DNA from: Flagellimonas hadalis
GTDB lineage: Bacteria; Bacteroidota; Bacteroidia; Flavobacteriales; Flavobacteriaceae
Assembly: GCF_007785775.2 (NCBI RefSeq)
Contig: NZ_VNIK02000010.1
Location: 1-64,000, forward strand
DNA: 64,000 nucleotides
Direction of reading: 5' to 3'
Shown here piece after piece: positions 26,858-35,589 of this stretch (positions are counted from its first letter, which is position 1; each line of letters starts with the position of its first letter). A program made the position numbers and the translations under genes. The notes beneath the pieces were generated by a model. That model was not told where the DNA came from, did not search any database, and saw only the letters and a list, made by a program, of their open reading frames with translations.

Positions 26858-27541
26858 ATGACCAATAAAAATAACCACACACCTAAAATTCCTCAAAATT
26901 ATCAGGTAAACACTGATTCATTTGCGTGTCCCATAACCACGGATATCGCTGTTTTTGGATATGTGGACCATCGCTTGAAGCTACTATTGACCAAAAGGTC
27001 CGTCGGCGACTTTACCGACCATTGGTTGTTGCCCGGGGGAGTCATGGAGGCGGATGAAACGCTTCAAGATTGCGCCAACAAGATCTTGTTTGCCCTCACG
27101 GGGGTGAAGGACATCCATTTTGAGCAGGTGAAAGTATATTCGGCCTTGGACAGGCACCCCATCAAACGGGTCATCACGGTCTCGTTCTATGCCATGGTAA
27201 AACCGGGGGACCATCCGTTTTCCCTAAAGGGAAATGTGGAACAGATTGCTTGGTTCGATATTGATGACATCCCCAAAAATTTGGGGTTCGACCATGCCCA
27301 GATCATCCACGATGCCCATCTTTTTTTAAAGAACAACCTCAAGGATAGGCTCATTGTGGGTGAACTACTGCCCAAGACCTTTACCCTCACCGAACTGCAA
27401 AAGCTGTATGAGGATATTTTGGGCCTTGAACTGGACAAGCGGAACTTTAGGAAGCGTATCTTCCAAATGGATATCCTTAAAAGTACCGGTAAAGTAAAAG
27501 CTGGAGTAAAGGGAGGCCCCATGCTCTATGAATTGGAATAG
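26858..27541 (+). CDS. NrtR-type (Nudix-related) transcriptional regulator
   Basis: 227 residues from ATG 26858. Residues ~20-150 form a Nudix fold (TDIAVFGYVDHRLKLLLTKR; LLPGGVMEADETLQ), and ~160-227 form the winged helix typical of NrtR/AraR-like regulators (TFTLTELQKLYEDILG; NFRKRIFQMDIL). The Nudix box keeps its first Gly and Glu, but the REUxEE core reads KILFAL, so hydrolase activity should be lost and the domain should act as a ligand sensor. Divergent placement makes it the likely regulator of the SDR-uxuA-DUF1080-Gfo operon, sensing a uronate intermediate or ADP-ribose-like ligand. Confidence 0.9.
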   Translation: MTNKNNHTPKIPQNYQVNTDSFACPITTDIAVFGYVDHRLKLLLTKRSVGDFTDHWLLPGGVMEADETLQDCANKILFALTGVKDIHFEQVKVYSALDRHPIKRVITVSFYAMVKPGDHPFSLKGNVEQIAWFDIDDIPKNLGFDHAQIIHDAHLFLKNNLKDRLIVGELLPKTFTLTELQKLYEDILGLELDKRNFRKRIFQMDILKSTGKVKAGVKGGPMLYELE

Positions 27542-27553
27542 TACTTTACAACA

Positions 27554-28618
27554 CTATTCGAGCCCGTTCAATTTCTTGATGAGATCCACCTCATCCTGTC
27601 GATAGGGCGTTCCGTCCTTCCTGAAAATGTCATGGAACCATTCCACTGGCTCTTCGCCACTGTCTATGGGCGTGTCCCATTGGTAGATGGTATTGGTCTT
27701 TCCCTTGACCAATCCCCAATTGATGGCCCCAATGTTTTCCTTTTTCAACATGGGCATGGTGTTGGAGAAACGGCTGTTCCGTGTACGGGCCATATATTCG
27801 GTACAGATCATGGGTCTTCCATGGGTCCTTAGGAGTTCAATGATCAGTTTGTGATCTTCAGGAGGACCGTAGTGATGGTAGGTGATGATATCGGAGTTGA
27901 GGGCTTGGAAAGCATTCAAATCCACCAATCCCCATGACCATATGCCGGCCGAAAGGGGCTGTGAAGGGTTTACTTCCCTTGCCCATTTGAATATGGCCTG
28001 CAACAAAGGCATGGAATCGTTTCCTTTTCCCGAGTTGCCAGGTTCGTTGTACAGGTCCCAAAGCAATATCCTATCGTCGTTCCTGAAGGTCTCCAATATA
28101 TCTTTAACATAAATCTCCAAAAAAGGAAAATTGGCGGGTTCTTTGGAAGCTGGATCTCCGGGATCTTGCATCCATCCGGAGTTGTGGGTGCCGGTTTTGG
28201 GCTCTGGTTGTTTCCCCACTTTGGGTTCCTTGCCCCAAACATCATCAAAGAACACGAACATAGTCTTTATGCCCCGCTTTGCTGAAATATCCAGATAGGT
28301 GTCCATCCGTTCCTTGAATCCTTTGGGATCTTGCTTGTAGGCCAGACTGTGGAGGTACACCCGCATCACGTTCATTCCAATGCCTTGGGCGTAGCCCAAT
28401 TCCCTATCGATGGTAACGGGATCAAAAGTATCGCCTTGCCACATTTCCAATTGGTTGATGGCATTGCTGGGGATAAAATCGGCCCCGTTCAGCCATTTGT
28501 ATTGCGAATACCATTTTTCGGCCTTTTCAATGGACCATTTTTCATTTTGGGTGGATTGTGCCGATATAAGGGCGGATAGCATCAAAAAGACAATTGCAGT
28601 TGTTTTCTTTGTTCCCAT
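27554..28618 (-). CDS. secreted clan GH-A glycoside hydrolase (GH5-like)
   Basis: 354 residues with a signal peptide (MGTKKTTAIVFLMLSALISAQ). A TIM-barrel glycosidase with retaining machinery: acid/base Glu192 in WDLYNEP and nucleophile Glu274 in MICTEYMA, preceded by MNVMRVYLH (strand 2) and FVFFDDVWG (strand 3). It looks closer to GH5/GH2-type catalytic domains than to others, but the family number is not certain. It is a single gene, 12 bases from the convergent regulator gene, and probably feeds sugars to the neighbouring uronate/keto-sugar pathway. Confidence 0.8.
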   Translation of the reverse strand: MGTKKTTAIVFLMLSALISAQSTQNEKWSIEKAEKWYSQYKWLNGADFIPSNAINQLEMWQGDTFDPVTIDRELGYAQGIGMNVMRVYLHSLAYKQDPKGFKERMDTYLDISAKRGIKTMFVFFDDVWGKEPKVGKQPEPKTGTHNSGWMQDPGDPASKEPANFPFLEIYVKDILETFRNDDRILLWDLYNEPGNSGKGNDSMPLLQAIFKWAREVNPSQPLSAGIWSWGLVDLNAFQALNSDIITYHHYGPPEDHKLIIELLRTHGRPMICTEYMARTRNSRFSNTMPMLKKENIGAINWGLVKGKTNTIYQWDTPIDSGEEPVEWFHDIFRKDGTPYRQDEVDLIKKLNGLE

Positions 28619-28844
28619 TTCTTTCTTTTAAGTTGTAGAGGTTTGATGATTTTATAATCGATCTGAAAAAAATCGTTTGAATATACAAAAATCCCTGACT
28701 TGGGTTCGATAAGACAATCTTGATTATTGATCCGATGATTGAATTGGGTTGTTTTGTTGACAAAATCATTTCTGCTCAAACCTATTTGCTTGAAAAGCGA
28801 AACGCATCGAAGTCGAAATCAATTTTAATAAAAAAATATATTAT

Positions 28845-28859
28845 TATCGTAAAACGATA
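28845..28859. promoter_or_regulatory. inverted repeat upstream of the DUF2975 operon
   Basis: TATCGT-AAA-ACGATA is a perfect 6-bp inverted repeat ending 8 bases before the -7 box. The operon encodes its own small XRE repressor, which is the natural candidate to bind here. Confidence 0.5.
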
Positions 28860-28867
28860 TATTTTTA

Positions 28868-28875
28868 TATATTTG
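28868..28875 (+). promoter_or_regulatory. -7 promoter element of the DUF2975 operon
   Basis: TATATTTG matches TAnnTTTG exactly and lies 25 bases before the ATG at 28901. No convincing -33 box was found; the expected place is occupied by the inverted repeat. Confidence 0.5.
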
Positions 28876-28900
28876 CAACAATAAACAAGATTTTCACAAA

Positions 28901-29410
28901 ATGAAAAAAACGGCATTCGTTTCCAAAGTTCTATATACAATCACAAGGGTCTTGGCCTGGTTGTACCTGATTACAGGCCTATATGGTGCTTTTAGTTGGA
29001 TCAGCAAAACCAACATCCAGGTACAAGGCTACCAAAAAATCATCAATTTCCCTTTCACGGACAGTTCATTTTTGATTTTGGACAGTAACACGCCTTATTT
29101 GCTGTTTGCATTTTTGCTGCCCGTTTTCTCCTATACCCTATTTTTTTGGCTGCTCTCCAAAGTGTTCAAGGTGTTCTTCCAAAACAGGTTGTTCACCTTG
29201 GGGAATATTGGCCACCTGAAACGATTTTACTTGGTCAACCTTTTTTTGCCAGCATTGCTGATTGCCCTCTCGTCCTTTTTCATCGAAATTGAAAATGAAG
29301 TGTACTTGATAGCAGTTCTGCATCTGTTCCTTGGAATTTTCATCTTTATCATATCAGAGATCTTCAACCAAGGGCTTACCTTGCAAAACGAACAGGACCT
29401 ATATATCTAA
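28901..29410 (+). CDS. DUF2975-family membrane protein
   Basis: 169 residues with four hydrophobic helices (about 11-33, 63-88, 106-128 and 135-155), matching the DUF2975 topology. Members of this family are nearly always followed by a tiny XRE regulator, as here (3-base gap). They probably act as a membrane sensor or antagonist of that regulator; this is inference from the pairing, as in B. subtilis YoaS/YozG. First gene of an operon that continues into an ABC transporter. Confidence 0.85.
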   Translation: MKKTAFVSKVLYTITRVLAWLYLITGLYGAFSWISKTNIQVQGYQKIINFPFTDSSFLILDSNTPYLLFAFLLPVFSYTLFFWLLSKVFKVFFQNRLFTLGNIGHLKRFYLVNLFLPALLIALSSFFIEIENEVYLIAVLHLFLGIFIFIISEIFNQGLTLQNEQDLYI

Positions 29411-29413
29411 AAT

Positions 29414-29617
29414 ATGCCAATTGTTATCAATATCGATGTGATGCTCGCCAAGCGAAAAATGAAAAGCATGGACTTGGCCGAAGCCATTGGCATTACACCT
29501 GCAAATTTGTCCGTGCTCAAAAACGGAAAGGCCAAGGGCGTGAGATTCGAAACCCTCGAAGCGATATGCAAGGCCCTAGATTGTAAACCTGGAGACATCA
29601 TCGACTATGTAGAATAG
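29414..29617 (+). CDS. small XRE/Cro-type regulator paired with DUF2975
   Basis: 67 residues, essentially only a helix-turn-helix: VMLAKRKMKSMDLAEAIG, then ITPANLSVLKNGKAKGVR and FETLEAICKALDCKPGDIIDY. This is the YozG-like subfamily. It starts 3 bases after the DUF2975 stop and 22 bases before the ABC ATPase, so it is cotranscribed with both. Likely autoregulator through the inverted repeat at 28845-28859. Confidence 0.92.
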   Translation: MPIVINIDVMLAKRKMKSMDLAEAIGITPANLSVLKNGKAKGVRFETLEAICKALDCKPGDIIDYVE

Positions 29618-29639
29618 CCTCTGCTTTAAATAAAACACC

Positions 29640-30500
29640 ATGAATACATTGAAAATTGACAATGTATCCCTTGCCTATGGCAACGGATACCAGGCACTTA
29701 CTGCCATAAATTTAGAGATAGGGAATGGCATATTTGGATTGCTTGGGCCCAATGGGGCTGGGAAATCCTCCCTCATGAAAACCATCGTTGGGCTACAACG
29801 ACCGACGGAAGGAGAACTCCATTTCAACGGATCTGATATTGTCAAAAACCCGCTTGACCTGCAAAAGCACCTAGGTTTTCTCCCACAATATTTTGGGGTG
29901 TATCCCAAGGTTTCCACCTATAATCTACTGGACCATTTGGCCCAATTAAAAGGGGTCCGCCACAAACAACAACGCCATGGGCAAATCATCAATCTCCTAC
30001 AAAAGGTCAATCTGCTTGATGTAAAAAACAAGGAAGTCCACACTTTTTCCGGTGGTATGAAACAACGTTTTGGGGTGGCACAGGCACTGCTCGGGAATCC
30101 AAAAATCGTGATTGTTGACGAACCCACCGCAGGATTGGATCCAGAGGAGCGGAACCGTTTCAATACCTTATTGAGTGATATCAGTGAGGACATTATCATT
30201 GTGCTGTCTACTCATTTGGTGGAAGATGTTCGGAATCTTTGCTCCACCATGGCCATCATCAAACAAGGAAGAATCGTTTCCCAAGGCACACCAAATGATT
30301 TCATTGGGCAATTGAATAAAAAACTTTGGAGAAAACCCATCAAAAAAACCGAACTGCCACACATTGAGGCCACACACAGGGTCATCAGCAAACAACTGAT
30401 AGAGAAGGTTATGCATGTTACGGTGTATGCTGATGATTGCCCAAAAGGTTTCCACGGCACAACACCCAGTTTGGAGGATGTTTACTTTAACCATTTATAA
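29640..30500 (+). CDS. ABC transporter ATP-binding protein
   Basis: 286 residues. Walker A is GLLGPNGAGKSS (residues ~35-46), the Q-loop is LPQYFGVYP, the signature FSGGMKQRFGVAQALLG, Walker B KIVIVDEPTAGLDPE, and the H-loop STHLVED. The subtype is that of Nat/Bce-like export ATPases. The C-terminal ~70 residues form an accessory domain ending SLEDVYF. It must energise the permease encoded 11 bases downstream. Confidence 0.95.
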   Translation: MNTLKIDNVSLAYGNGYQALTAINLEIGNGIFGLLGPNGAGKSSLMKTIVGLQRPTEGELHFNGSDIVKNPLDLQKHLGFLPQYFGVYPKVSTYNLLDHLAQLKGVRHKQQRHGQIINLLQKVNLLDVKNKEVHTFSGGMKQRFGVAQALLGNPKIVIVDEPTAGLDPEERNRFNTLLSDISEDIIIVLSTHLVEDVRNLCSTMAIIKQGRIVSQGTPNDFIGQLNKKLWRKPIKKTELPHIEATHRVISKQLIEKVMHVTVYADDCPKGFHGTTPSLEDVYFNHL

Positions 30501-30511
30501 AAAACCAAGGC

Positions 30512-33500
30512 ATGGGCCCCATTTTTTTTAACGATATCCGTATGGCCTTGCGGCAAAAAGCCGCATACGGCGCTATGATGGTCTATTTGGCGATTGGCTT
30601 TTGGGTGGGATATAAACTCAATATTTCTGTTGGTGACAATCTTGCGGTCAATGCCCCCTACTCTGTGGGGTTCATGGTAGGACTGATGAGCTTGACCATT
30701 ATCTTCATGGCCACGGTATTGGCATTTTCTGTGTTGTTCAAGGAGTCGGATGCCAACTTTGATTTGATTGTATTTTCTACCCCGATCCGTAAGCGTGGTT
30801 TTGCCTTGATGCGGTTTTATTCTTTTTTCGTGTTGACATTGCTTGGTTTTTTACTCTTGATAGTAGCCTATGTAATTGGTCTCCATGCCCAGTCGTCGAG
30901 CCAAATGAACGTTGGTTTTCACCTTTGGCATTTTCTGTACCCCTTTGCCCTGTTTGGTGTTACCAATACCCTATTGGTGTGTGGCATTTTGTTTTTCGTT
31001 GCGCAAAAGTTCCAAAACAAACTCTTGGTGGCCGTTACGGGTCTATTGCTCTACATTGTATACATGGTTTCCATGGTCTTCACCAATGCCCCTTTCATGG
31101 CGCAATCCTTGCCACAATCACTGATGGCACAGCAAATTTCTTCACTTGTGGATATATTCGGCCTTTCCGCATATTTCTTTGAAGCAAAGGATTTGACCGT
31201 AGAGCAGCGGAACCTTGGAGTGGTACCATTTTCCAATTTCTTGTTGATCAATAGGTGGGGAATTGCCATTCTTTCTTTTGGAATGCTGTATTGGGGAGTT
31301 AGAGCATTTTCTTTTCTGCCTATTTATAAAGGTAAAGTGGAAAAGAAAACCATTCCATTGCAGATGGAGCATGCCCATATCCCTTTCATGGTTGCGCCTA
31401 CATGGTTCCATCCAAATACCAAATGGCGGGCCATTGTATCCTTCATGAAAATTGACATGGTTTACCTGTTCAAGAGCATTGCTTTGGTTGCAGTTTCGGC
31501 CCTGCTCCTATTTTATGTGGGCATGGAAATGTATGGTGACATTGATATGGGAATCCGGATGCCACAACTATACGCCAGCTCCGGGCTTTTGGCCCAGACC
31601 ATCAATTCCAACTTTTATTTTATTGGAGCCTTGGTCATGGTATATTTCGTGAACGACATCTATTGGCGTAGCAATGCCTCTGGGTTTTCGATCATTCAGG
31701 ACACTGCCTATTATGCGAAGGAAAAATGGCTGGGACATATGGGCAGTATCGTCATGTTGGTCGGTTACCTCACAGGGTTGATGATCTTTGAGGCCTTGGT
31801 CTTTCAGCTATTGTTCCACTATTCCGTGGTGGATTGGCAAGCCTATTTTGGCGTCGTGGTTTTCAATACCTTTCCGCTATTGTTGCTATCTTTCTTTTTG
31901 CTTTTGGTCAACAGCATCTCCCAGAAAAAATCCCTTGCATTGGGTGTTTCCATCCTGGTGTTCTTGGCATTGGCCACTCCAGTCTCCAAAAGCATCATTA
32001 CCAATCCCGTGCTGCGGTTTTTATCGGGCTACAGTGGTCCTTACAGCGATTTTTTGGGTTATGGTCCTTACCTACATTCATTCTTATGGCGATTGGTCTT
32101 TGGATTTGCGTTGATCACAGCATTCTTTATCACCTATCGTTGGTTAAGGTCACAACAAAGGAAGACCATAAAAGTGTTGGGGTTTTTGACCTGTATGCTC
32201 TTGGGAGTCATAAGCGGTTCTCGTTTTCTGGATGGTTATGAGAAAAAGGATAAGGACAGTGAAATGACCGAAAGGGCCAACTATGAAAAAAGCTATAGAA
32301 GCTATCAAATTAGTCCCCAGCCGACCATATCCGATGTTATTGCCCACATAGATCTCTTTCCTGAAAGTCAGGCCTATCACATCAAGGGAAGTTACGTGAT
32401 CAAAAACAAACAAACACGAACCATAGACTCGATTCTTTTGAACGTCCCGAAAGACTTTGAATTGGTTTCCCTGGTCTATCAGCACAGAAACGAACGGCAC
32501 GAGATAGGCACACACATCTCGGAAATCCATTTGAAAGAAGGGTTGTCGCCACAGGATTCAGCTACGCTTGCATTTGAACTAAAATACCAATGGAAGCCGA
32601 TCAACGGCCATGAATCCTTCAATGCCATCCTTAAAAACGGTTCCTTTCTGCGGATCAGCCGATTCTTTCCGATGTTCGGTTATGATGCGGGCAGGGAGAT
32701 TTCAGATGTTGAATTTCGCAAGGCGCAAGGCTTGGGAGAGGCAACCGCTTTGCTTCCACTGGAAGCCAAAAAAATCAAGGTGGATGATTTTATAGGCCTT
32801 TCCATGAAAATTTCCACTTCCGATGACCAGATTGCCATAGGCACGGGCGAGTTAAGAAAGCAATGGAACAGTGAGGGACGAAACTATTTCGAATACCGCG
32901 CAGAGTCCATCCCGTTTCGTTTCGCAGTAGCTTCGGCAACATATGCCTCTAAAGAAGTTGACCACGACGGTATTGTCATACGGGTACTATATAACCCTCT
33001 GCATCACCACAATGTGGACCATTTGATTGCCAATACCCGACTAGCGCTGGGTTATTGCATCCAGAATTTTGGCCCCTACTCTTTTAGGTCGGTCACCTTT
33101 GCTGAGGTATCCGCTTTCACCAAAGGTTTTGCAGGTACGGCTTATCCCGGGGTCATCTTTATGACAGAGAACATGACCTTCAATGCCAATATAACCAATG
33201 AGCAAAACCAAGATGTGGTCAATGAACTTGCCGGGCATGAAGTTGCCCATTTTTGGTGGGGCACCAACCAAATCGATCCTGATTATCGTGAGGGGCATGC
33301 GATGCTCACTGAGAGTCTGGCCATGTATACCGAAATGATGCTCTACAAACGGATGCACGGCAAAGCCAAAATGATGGAACGTGTGGCCATGCATCAGCAG
33401 ATCTATGATGCGGAGAGGGGGTTTTATAAAGAAAGTTCCCTACTGAAGGCCAATACGGAAAATCTCTATATGGCCTACTCCAAAGGAGCTGTAGTATTTG

Positions 33501-33670
33501 TGGAACTGAGCGAACTCATTGGGGAACAACAATTGAATTTGGCATTGAAGAAATTTCTGAAAAAATATGGTCACCCCGACACCAAACCTATTTCAACGGA
33601 TCTATTGCATGAGATCCTGAAGGTTTCCGATGAAACCCATCATCAAAAGATCTTGGACCTTTTTGAATAG
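30512..33670 (+). CDS. ABC permease fused to an M1-type metallopeptidase
   Basis: 1052 residues in two halves. Residues 1-~570 contain about a dozen hydrophobic helices of an ABC-2-like permease. Residues ~610-1052 are an M1 aminopeptidase-like region with zinc motif HEVAHFWWG (His909, Glu910, His913) and the third ligand most likely Glu934 in MLTESLA. The spacing to that Glu is two residues longer than the standard HExxH-x18-E. The GAMEN motif is not standard (TKGFAGTAYPGV precedes the zinc site). The peptidase should lie on the periplasmic side. The fusion suggests a peptide or protein that is processed during export or extraction; substrate unknown. Confidence 0.92.
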   Translation: MGPIFFNDIRMALRQKAAYGAMMVYLAIGFWVGYKLNISVGDNLAVNAPYSVGFMVGLMSLTIIFMATVLAFSVLFKESDANFDLIVFSTPIRKRGFALMRFYSFFVLTLLGFLLLIVAYVIGLHAQSSSQMNVGFHLWHFLYPFALFGVTNTLLVCGILFFVAQKFQNKLLVAVTGLLLYIVYMVSMVFTNAPFMAQSLPQSLMAQQISSLVDIFGLSAYFFEAKDLTVEQRNLGVVPFSNFLLINRWGIAILSFGMLYWGVRAFSFLPIYKGKVEKKTIPLQMEHAHIPFMVAPTWFHPNTKWRAIVSFMKIDMVYLFKSIALVAVSALLLFYVGMEMYGDIDMGIRMPQLYASSGLLAQTINSNFYFIGALVMVYFVNDIYWRSNASGFSIIQDTAYYAKEKWLGHMGSIVMLVGYLTGLMIFEALVFQLLFHYSVVDWQAYFGVVVFNTFPLLLLSFFLLLVNSISQKKSLALGVSILVFLALATPVSKSIITNPVLRFLSGYSGPYSDFLGYGPYLHSFLWRLVFGFALITAFFITYRWLRSQQRKTIKVLGFLTCMLLGVISGSRFLDGYEKKDKDSEMTERANYEKSYRSYQISPQPTISDVIAHIDLFPESQAYHIKGSYVIKNKQTRTIDSILLNVPKDFELVSLVYQHRNERHEIGTHISEIHLKEGLSPQDSATLAFELKYQWKPINGHESFNAILKNGSFLRISRFFPMFGYDAGREISDVEFRKAQGLGEATALLPLEAKKIKVDDFIGLSMKISTSDDQIAIGTGELRKQWNSEGRNYFEYRAESIPFRFAVASATYASKEVDHDGIVIRVLYNPLHHHNVDHLIANTRLALGYCIQNFGPYSFRSVTFAEVSAFTKGFAGTAYPGVIFMTENMTFNANITNEQNQDVVNELAGHEVAHFWWGTNQIDPDYREGHAMLTESLAMYTEMMLYKRMHGKAKMMERVAMHQQIYDAERGFYKESSLLKANTENLYMAYSKGAVVFVELSELIGEQQLNLALKKFLKKYGHPDTKPISTDLLHEILKVSDETHHQKILDLFE

Positions 33671-33800
33671 AAAACCATTTCCCATAATGGATGTGAAGCG
33701 CACTAGCATGGGTGGAAGGCAGGGTCTTCCGCGCATTTTTGCATCCATTTAGCAAAGCATTGCCTAAACATTAAAATTCCAAGATATGGGACTCTTTTTC

Positions 33801-33831
33801 TTTGAAGTTAAAAAATTATTGCATAATCTTG
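33801..33831 (+). promoter_or_regulatory. promoter of the araB-fucI operon
   Basis: TTTG (33801-33804), exactly 19 bases, then TAATCTTG (33824-33831). This is the Bacteroidota consensus with one mismatch in the -7 box. Upstream of it, the spacer after 33670 holds only a weak stem, GGAAG/CTTCC (33714-33730), followed by a short T-run, perhaps the end of the ABC operon. Confidence 0.65.
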
Positions 33832-33848
33832 CTTAATCGATAAAGCAA
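33829..33848. promoter_or_regulatory. operator overlapping the araB promoter
   Basis: TTGCTTAATCGATAAAGCAA matches its reverse complement at 18 of 20 positions and is centred on CG. It overlaps the last bases of the -7 box and the start point, a repressor position. It does not resemble the TTAAACGTTTAA-type sites of the LacI regulator encoded downstream. Confidence 0.65.
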
Positions 33849-33874
33849 ATAGTTGTTTTTACGAATACTATAAA

Positions 33875-35545
33875 ATGATAAAGAAAAATACAATCGGGGT
33901 CGATTTTGGCACTGACTCGGTTCGGGTACAGTTCGTCAATGCATTTGATGGCAATATATTGGCCACGGGGAGTGCCCGTTTCAAGCGATGGGGCGATGGG
34001 CTTTATTGCAGGCCCGGGCAATCCCAATTCCGCCAACACCCATTGGATCACATCGAAAGTTTTGAGCTGGCCATGCAAGAAGCCGTTCAACAATTAAATC
34101 AAGATGATTTGTCCGCAGTCAAGGGAATTTCGGTCGCCAGTACGGGGAGCACCCCCATTGCCGTGGACCGGGAGGGCACCCCCCTATCCATGAAAAAAAG
34201 TTTTGCCAACAATCCCAACGCCATGTTCTTCCTTTGGAAGGACCACTCCGCTATTGGGGAAGCAGCAGAAATCAACCAAAAATGCAGAGAAGGACATCCC
34301 GTGGACTATACTAAATACATGGGAAGCGAATATTCATCCGAATGGTTTTGGGCCAAGCTCATCTATGTTCTCAGAAATGATGTGGGCGTCAAAGAGCAGT
34401 TGTTCTCTTGGGTAGAGCACTGCGATTGGTTCACCGCCCTACTTACGGGGCAGACCAACCCTTTGGATTTAAAAAGAAGTAGGTGTGCTGCCGGTCATAA
34501 GGCCATGTGGCACGAAGAGTGGGACGGTTTGCCCCCAGTGGATTTCTTTAAGAGGCTCGACCCTAGCCTGGAAGACATTCGCCAACGGATGGGCAAGGCC
34601 ACTTTTACTTCGGATGCCGTTGCCGGGACACTTTCGCCGGAATGGGCACAGAAATTTGGATTGCCGGCCGACACCATTGTGGGAGTGGGTTCACTGGATG
34701 CCCATATCGGGGCCATTGGTGGAGAAATACAGGATGGTTGGCTCGTAAAGGTAATGGGCACCTCGACCTGCGATATGCTGGTGGCGCCAAAAGAAACGGT
34801 AAACGGGACGGTAGAAGGTATTTGTGGACAAGTAAACGGCTCCGTTCTGCCCAACAGGATCGGTTTTGAGGCAGGACAAGCTGCTTTTGGTGACATTTAT
34901 GCTTGGTTCGGGGAGGTAATCAGTTGGCCGCTGCGCCACATCCTCGAAAAGGATGGGAATATCGATGGCTCCATCAAACAAACCATTATCGATAAGGTGA
35001 CCGGTGAATTATTGCCTGAATTGGGTATCTCAGCAGAAAAACTTCCTTTATCCGAAACCGGTCCCATTGCATTGGATTGGATGAATGGTAGAAGAACCCC
35101 ATTTTCCAACCAACTCCTGAAAGGTGGGTTCACCGGACTTACCTTGGGTACCACCGCTCCGGCCATGTTCCGTGCACTTGTGGAAGCCACCGCTTTTGGA
35201 TCCAAAAAAATTATAGCTCATTTCAAAGAACAGAATGTCCAGATAGAGGGGATCATCGCCATAGGCGGAGTGGCGCACAAATCCAATTTTGTGATGCAGG
35301 TGCTTGCAGATGTGCTTGACCAACCCATCAAGGTGGCCAAGGCCGAACAACCTGTGGCCCTTGGGGCCGCGATGGCCGCCGCCGTGGCCTGTAAGCTTCA
35401 CAACTCTTTTGAAGAAGCCCAAAAGACCATGGGATCCGGGTTCATGAAAGAGTTCCATCCCATTCCCGAAAATGTCCAGAAATACCATCAGCTCTACCTA
35501 CGCTACACTGATTTTGGAACTTTTGTGGAAAGCCTGAACTATTAA
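33875..35545 (+). CDS. araB: ribulokinase (FGGY family, AraB-type)
   Basis: 556 residues, close to E. coli AraB. The N terminus has GVDFGTDSVRVQ and the AraB-type SARFKRWGDGLYCRPGQSQFRQHP. The middle has GVGSLDAHIGAIGG, and the C-terminal FGGY region is GIIAIGGVAHKSNFVMQVL with GAAMAAAVA. The family phosphorylates ribulose. It lies 44 bases before fucI and under the same promoter. FucI turns D-arabinose into D-ribulose as well as L-fucose into L-fuculose, so this pair fits D-arabinose use. A fuculokinase role is possible, but the sequence is not FucK-like. No L-arabinose isomerase or epimerase is nearby. Confidence 0.9.
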   Translation: MIKKNTIGVDFGTDSVRVQFVNAFDGNILATGSARFKRWGDGLYCRPGQSQFRQHPLDHIESFELAMQEAVQQLNQDDLSAVKGISVASTGSTPIAVDREGTPLSMKKSFANNPNAMFFLWKDHSAIGEAAEINQKCREGHPVDYTKYMGSEYSSEWFWAKLIYVLRNDVGVKEQLFSWVEHCDWFTALLTGQTNPLDLKRSRCAAGHKAMWHEEWDGLPPVDFFKRLDPSLEDIRQRMGKATFTSDAVAGTLSPEWAQKFGLPADTIVGVGSLDAHIGAIGGEIQDGWLVKVMGTSTCDMLVAPKETVNGTVEGICGQVNGSVLPNRIGFEAGQAAFGDIYAWFGEVISWPLRHILEKDGNIDGSIKQTIIDKVTGELLPELGISAEKLPLSETGPIALDWMNGRRTPFSNQLLKGGFTGLTLGTTAPAMFRALVEATAFGSKKIIAHFKEQNVQIEGIIAIGGVAHKSNFVMQVLADVLDQPIKVAKAEQPVALGAAMAAAVACKLHNSFEEAQKTMGSGFMKEFHPIPENVQKYHQLYLRYTDFGTFVESLNY

Positions 35546-35589
35546 AAAATTCTCATTTCCAATAGCACATAAAAATTAAAAATACCGAT

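Noticed and set aside
33875-35545. Fuculokinase FucK beside fucI
   Set aside because: The sequence matches AraB-type ribulokinase along its length, and no fuculose-phosphate aldolase is nearby.
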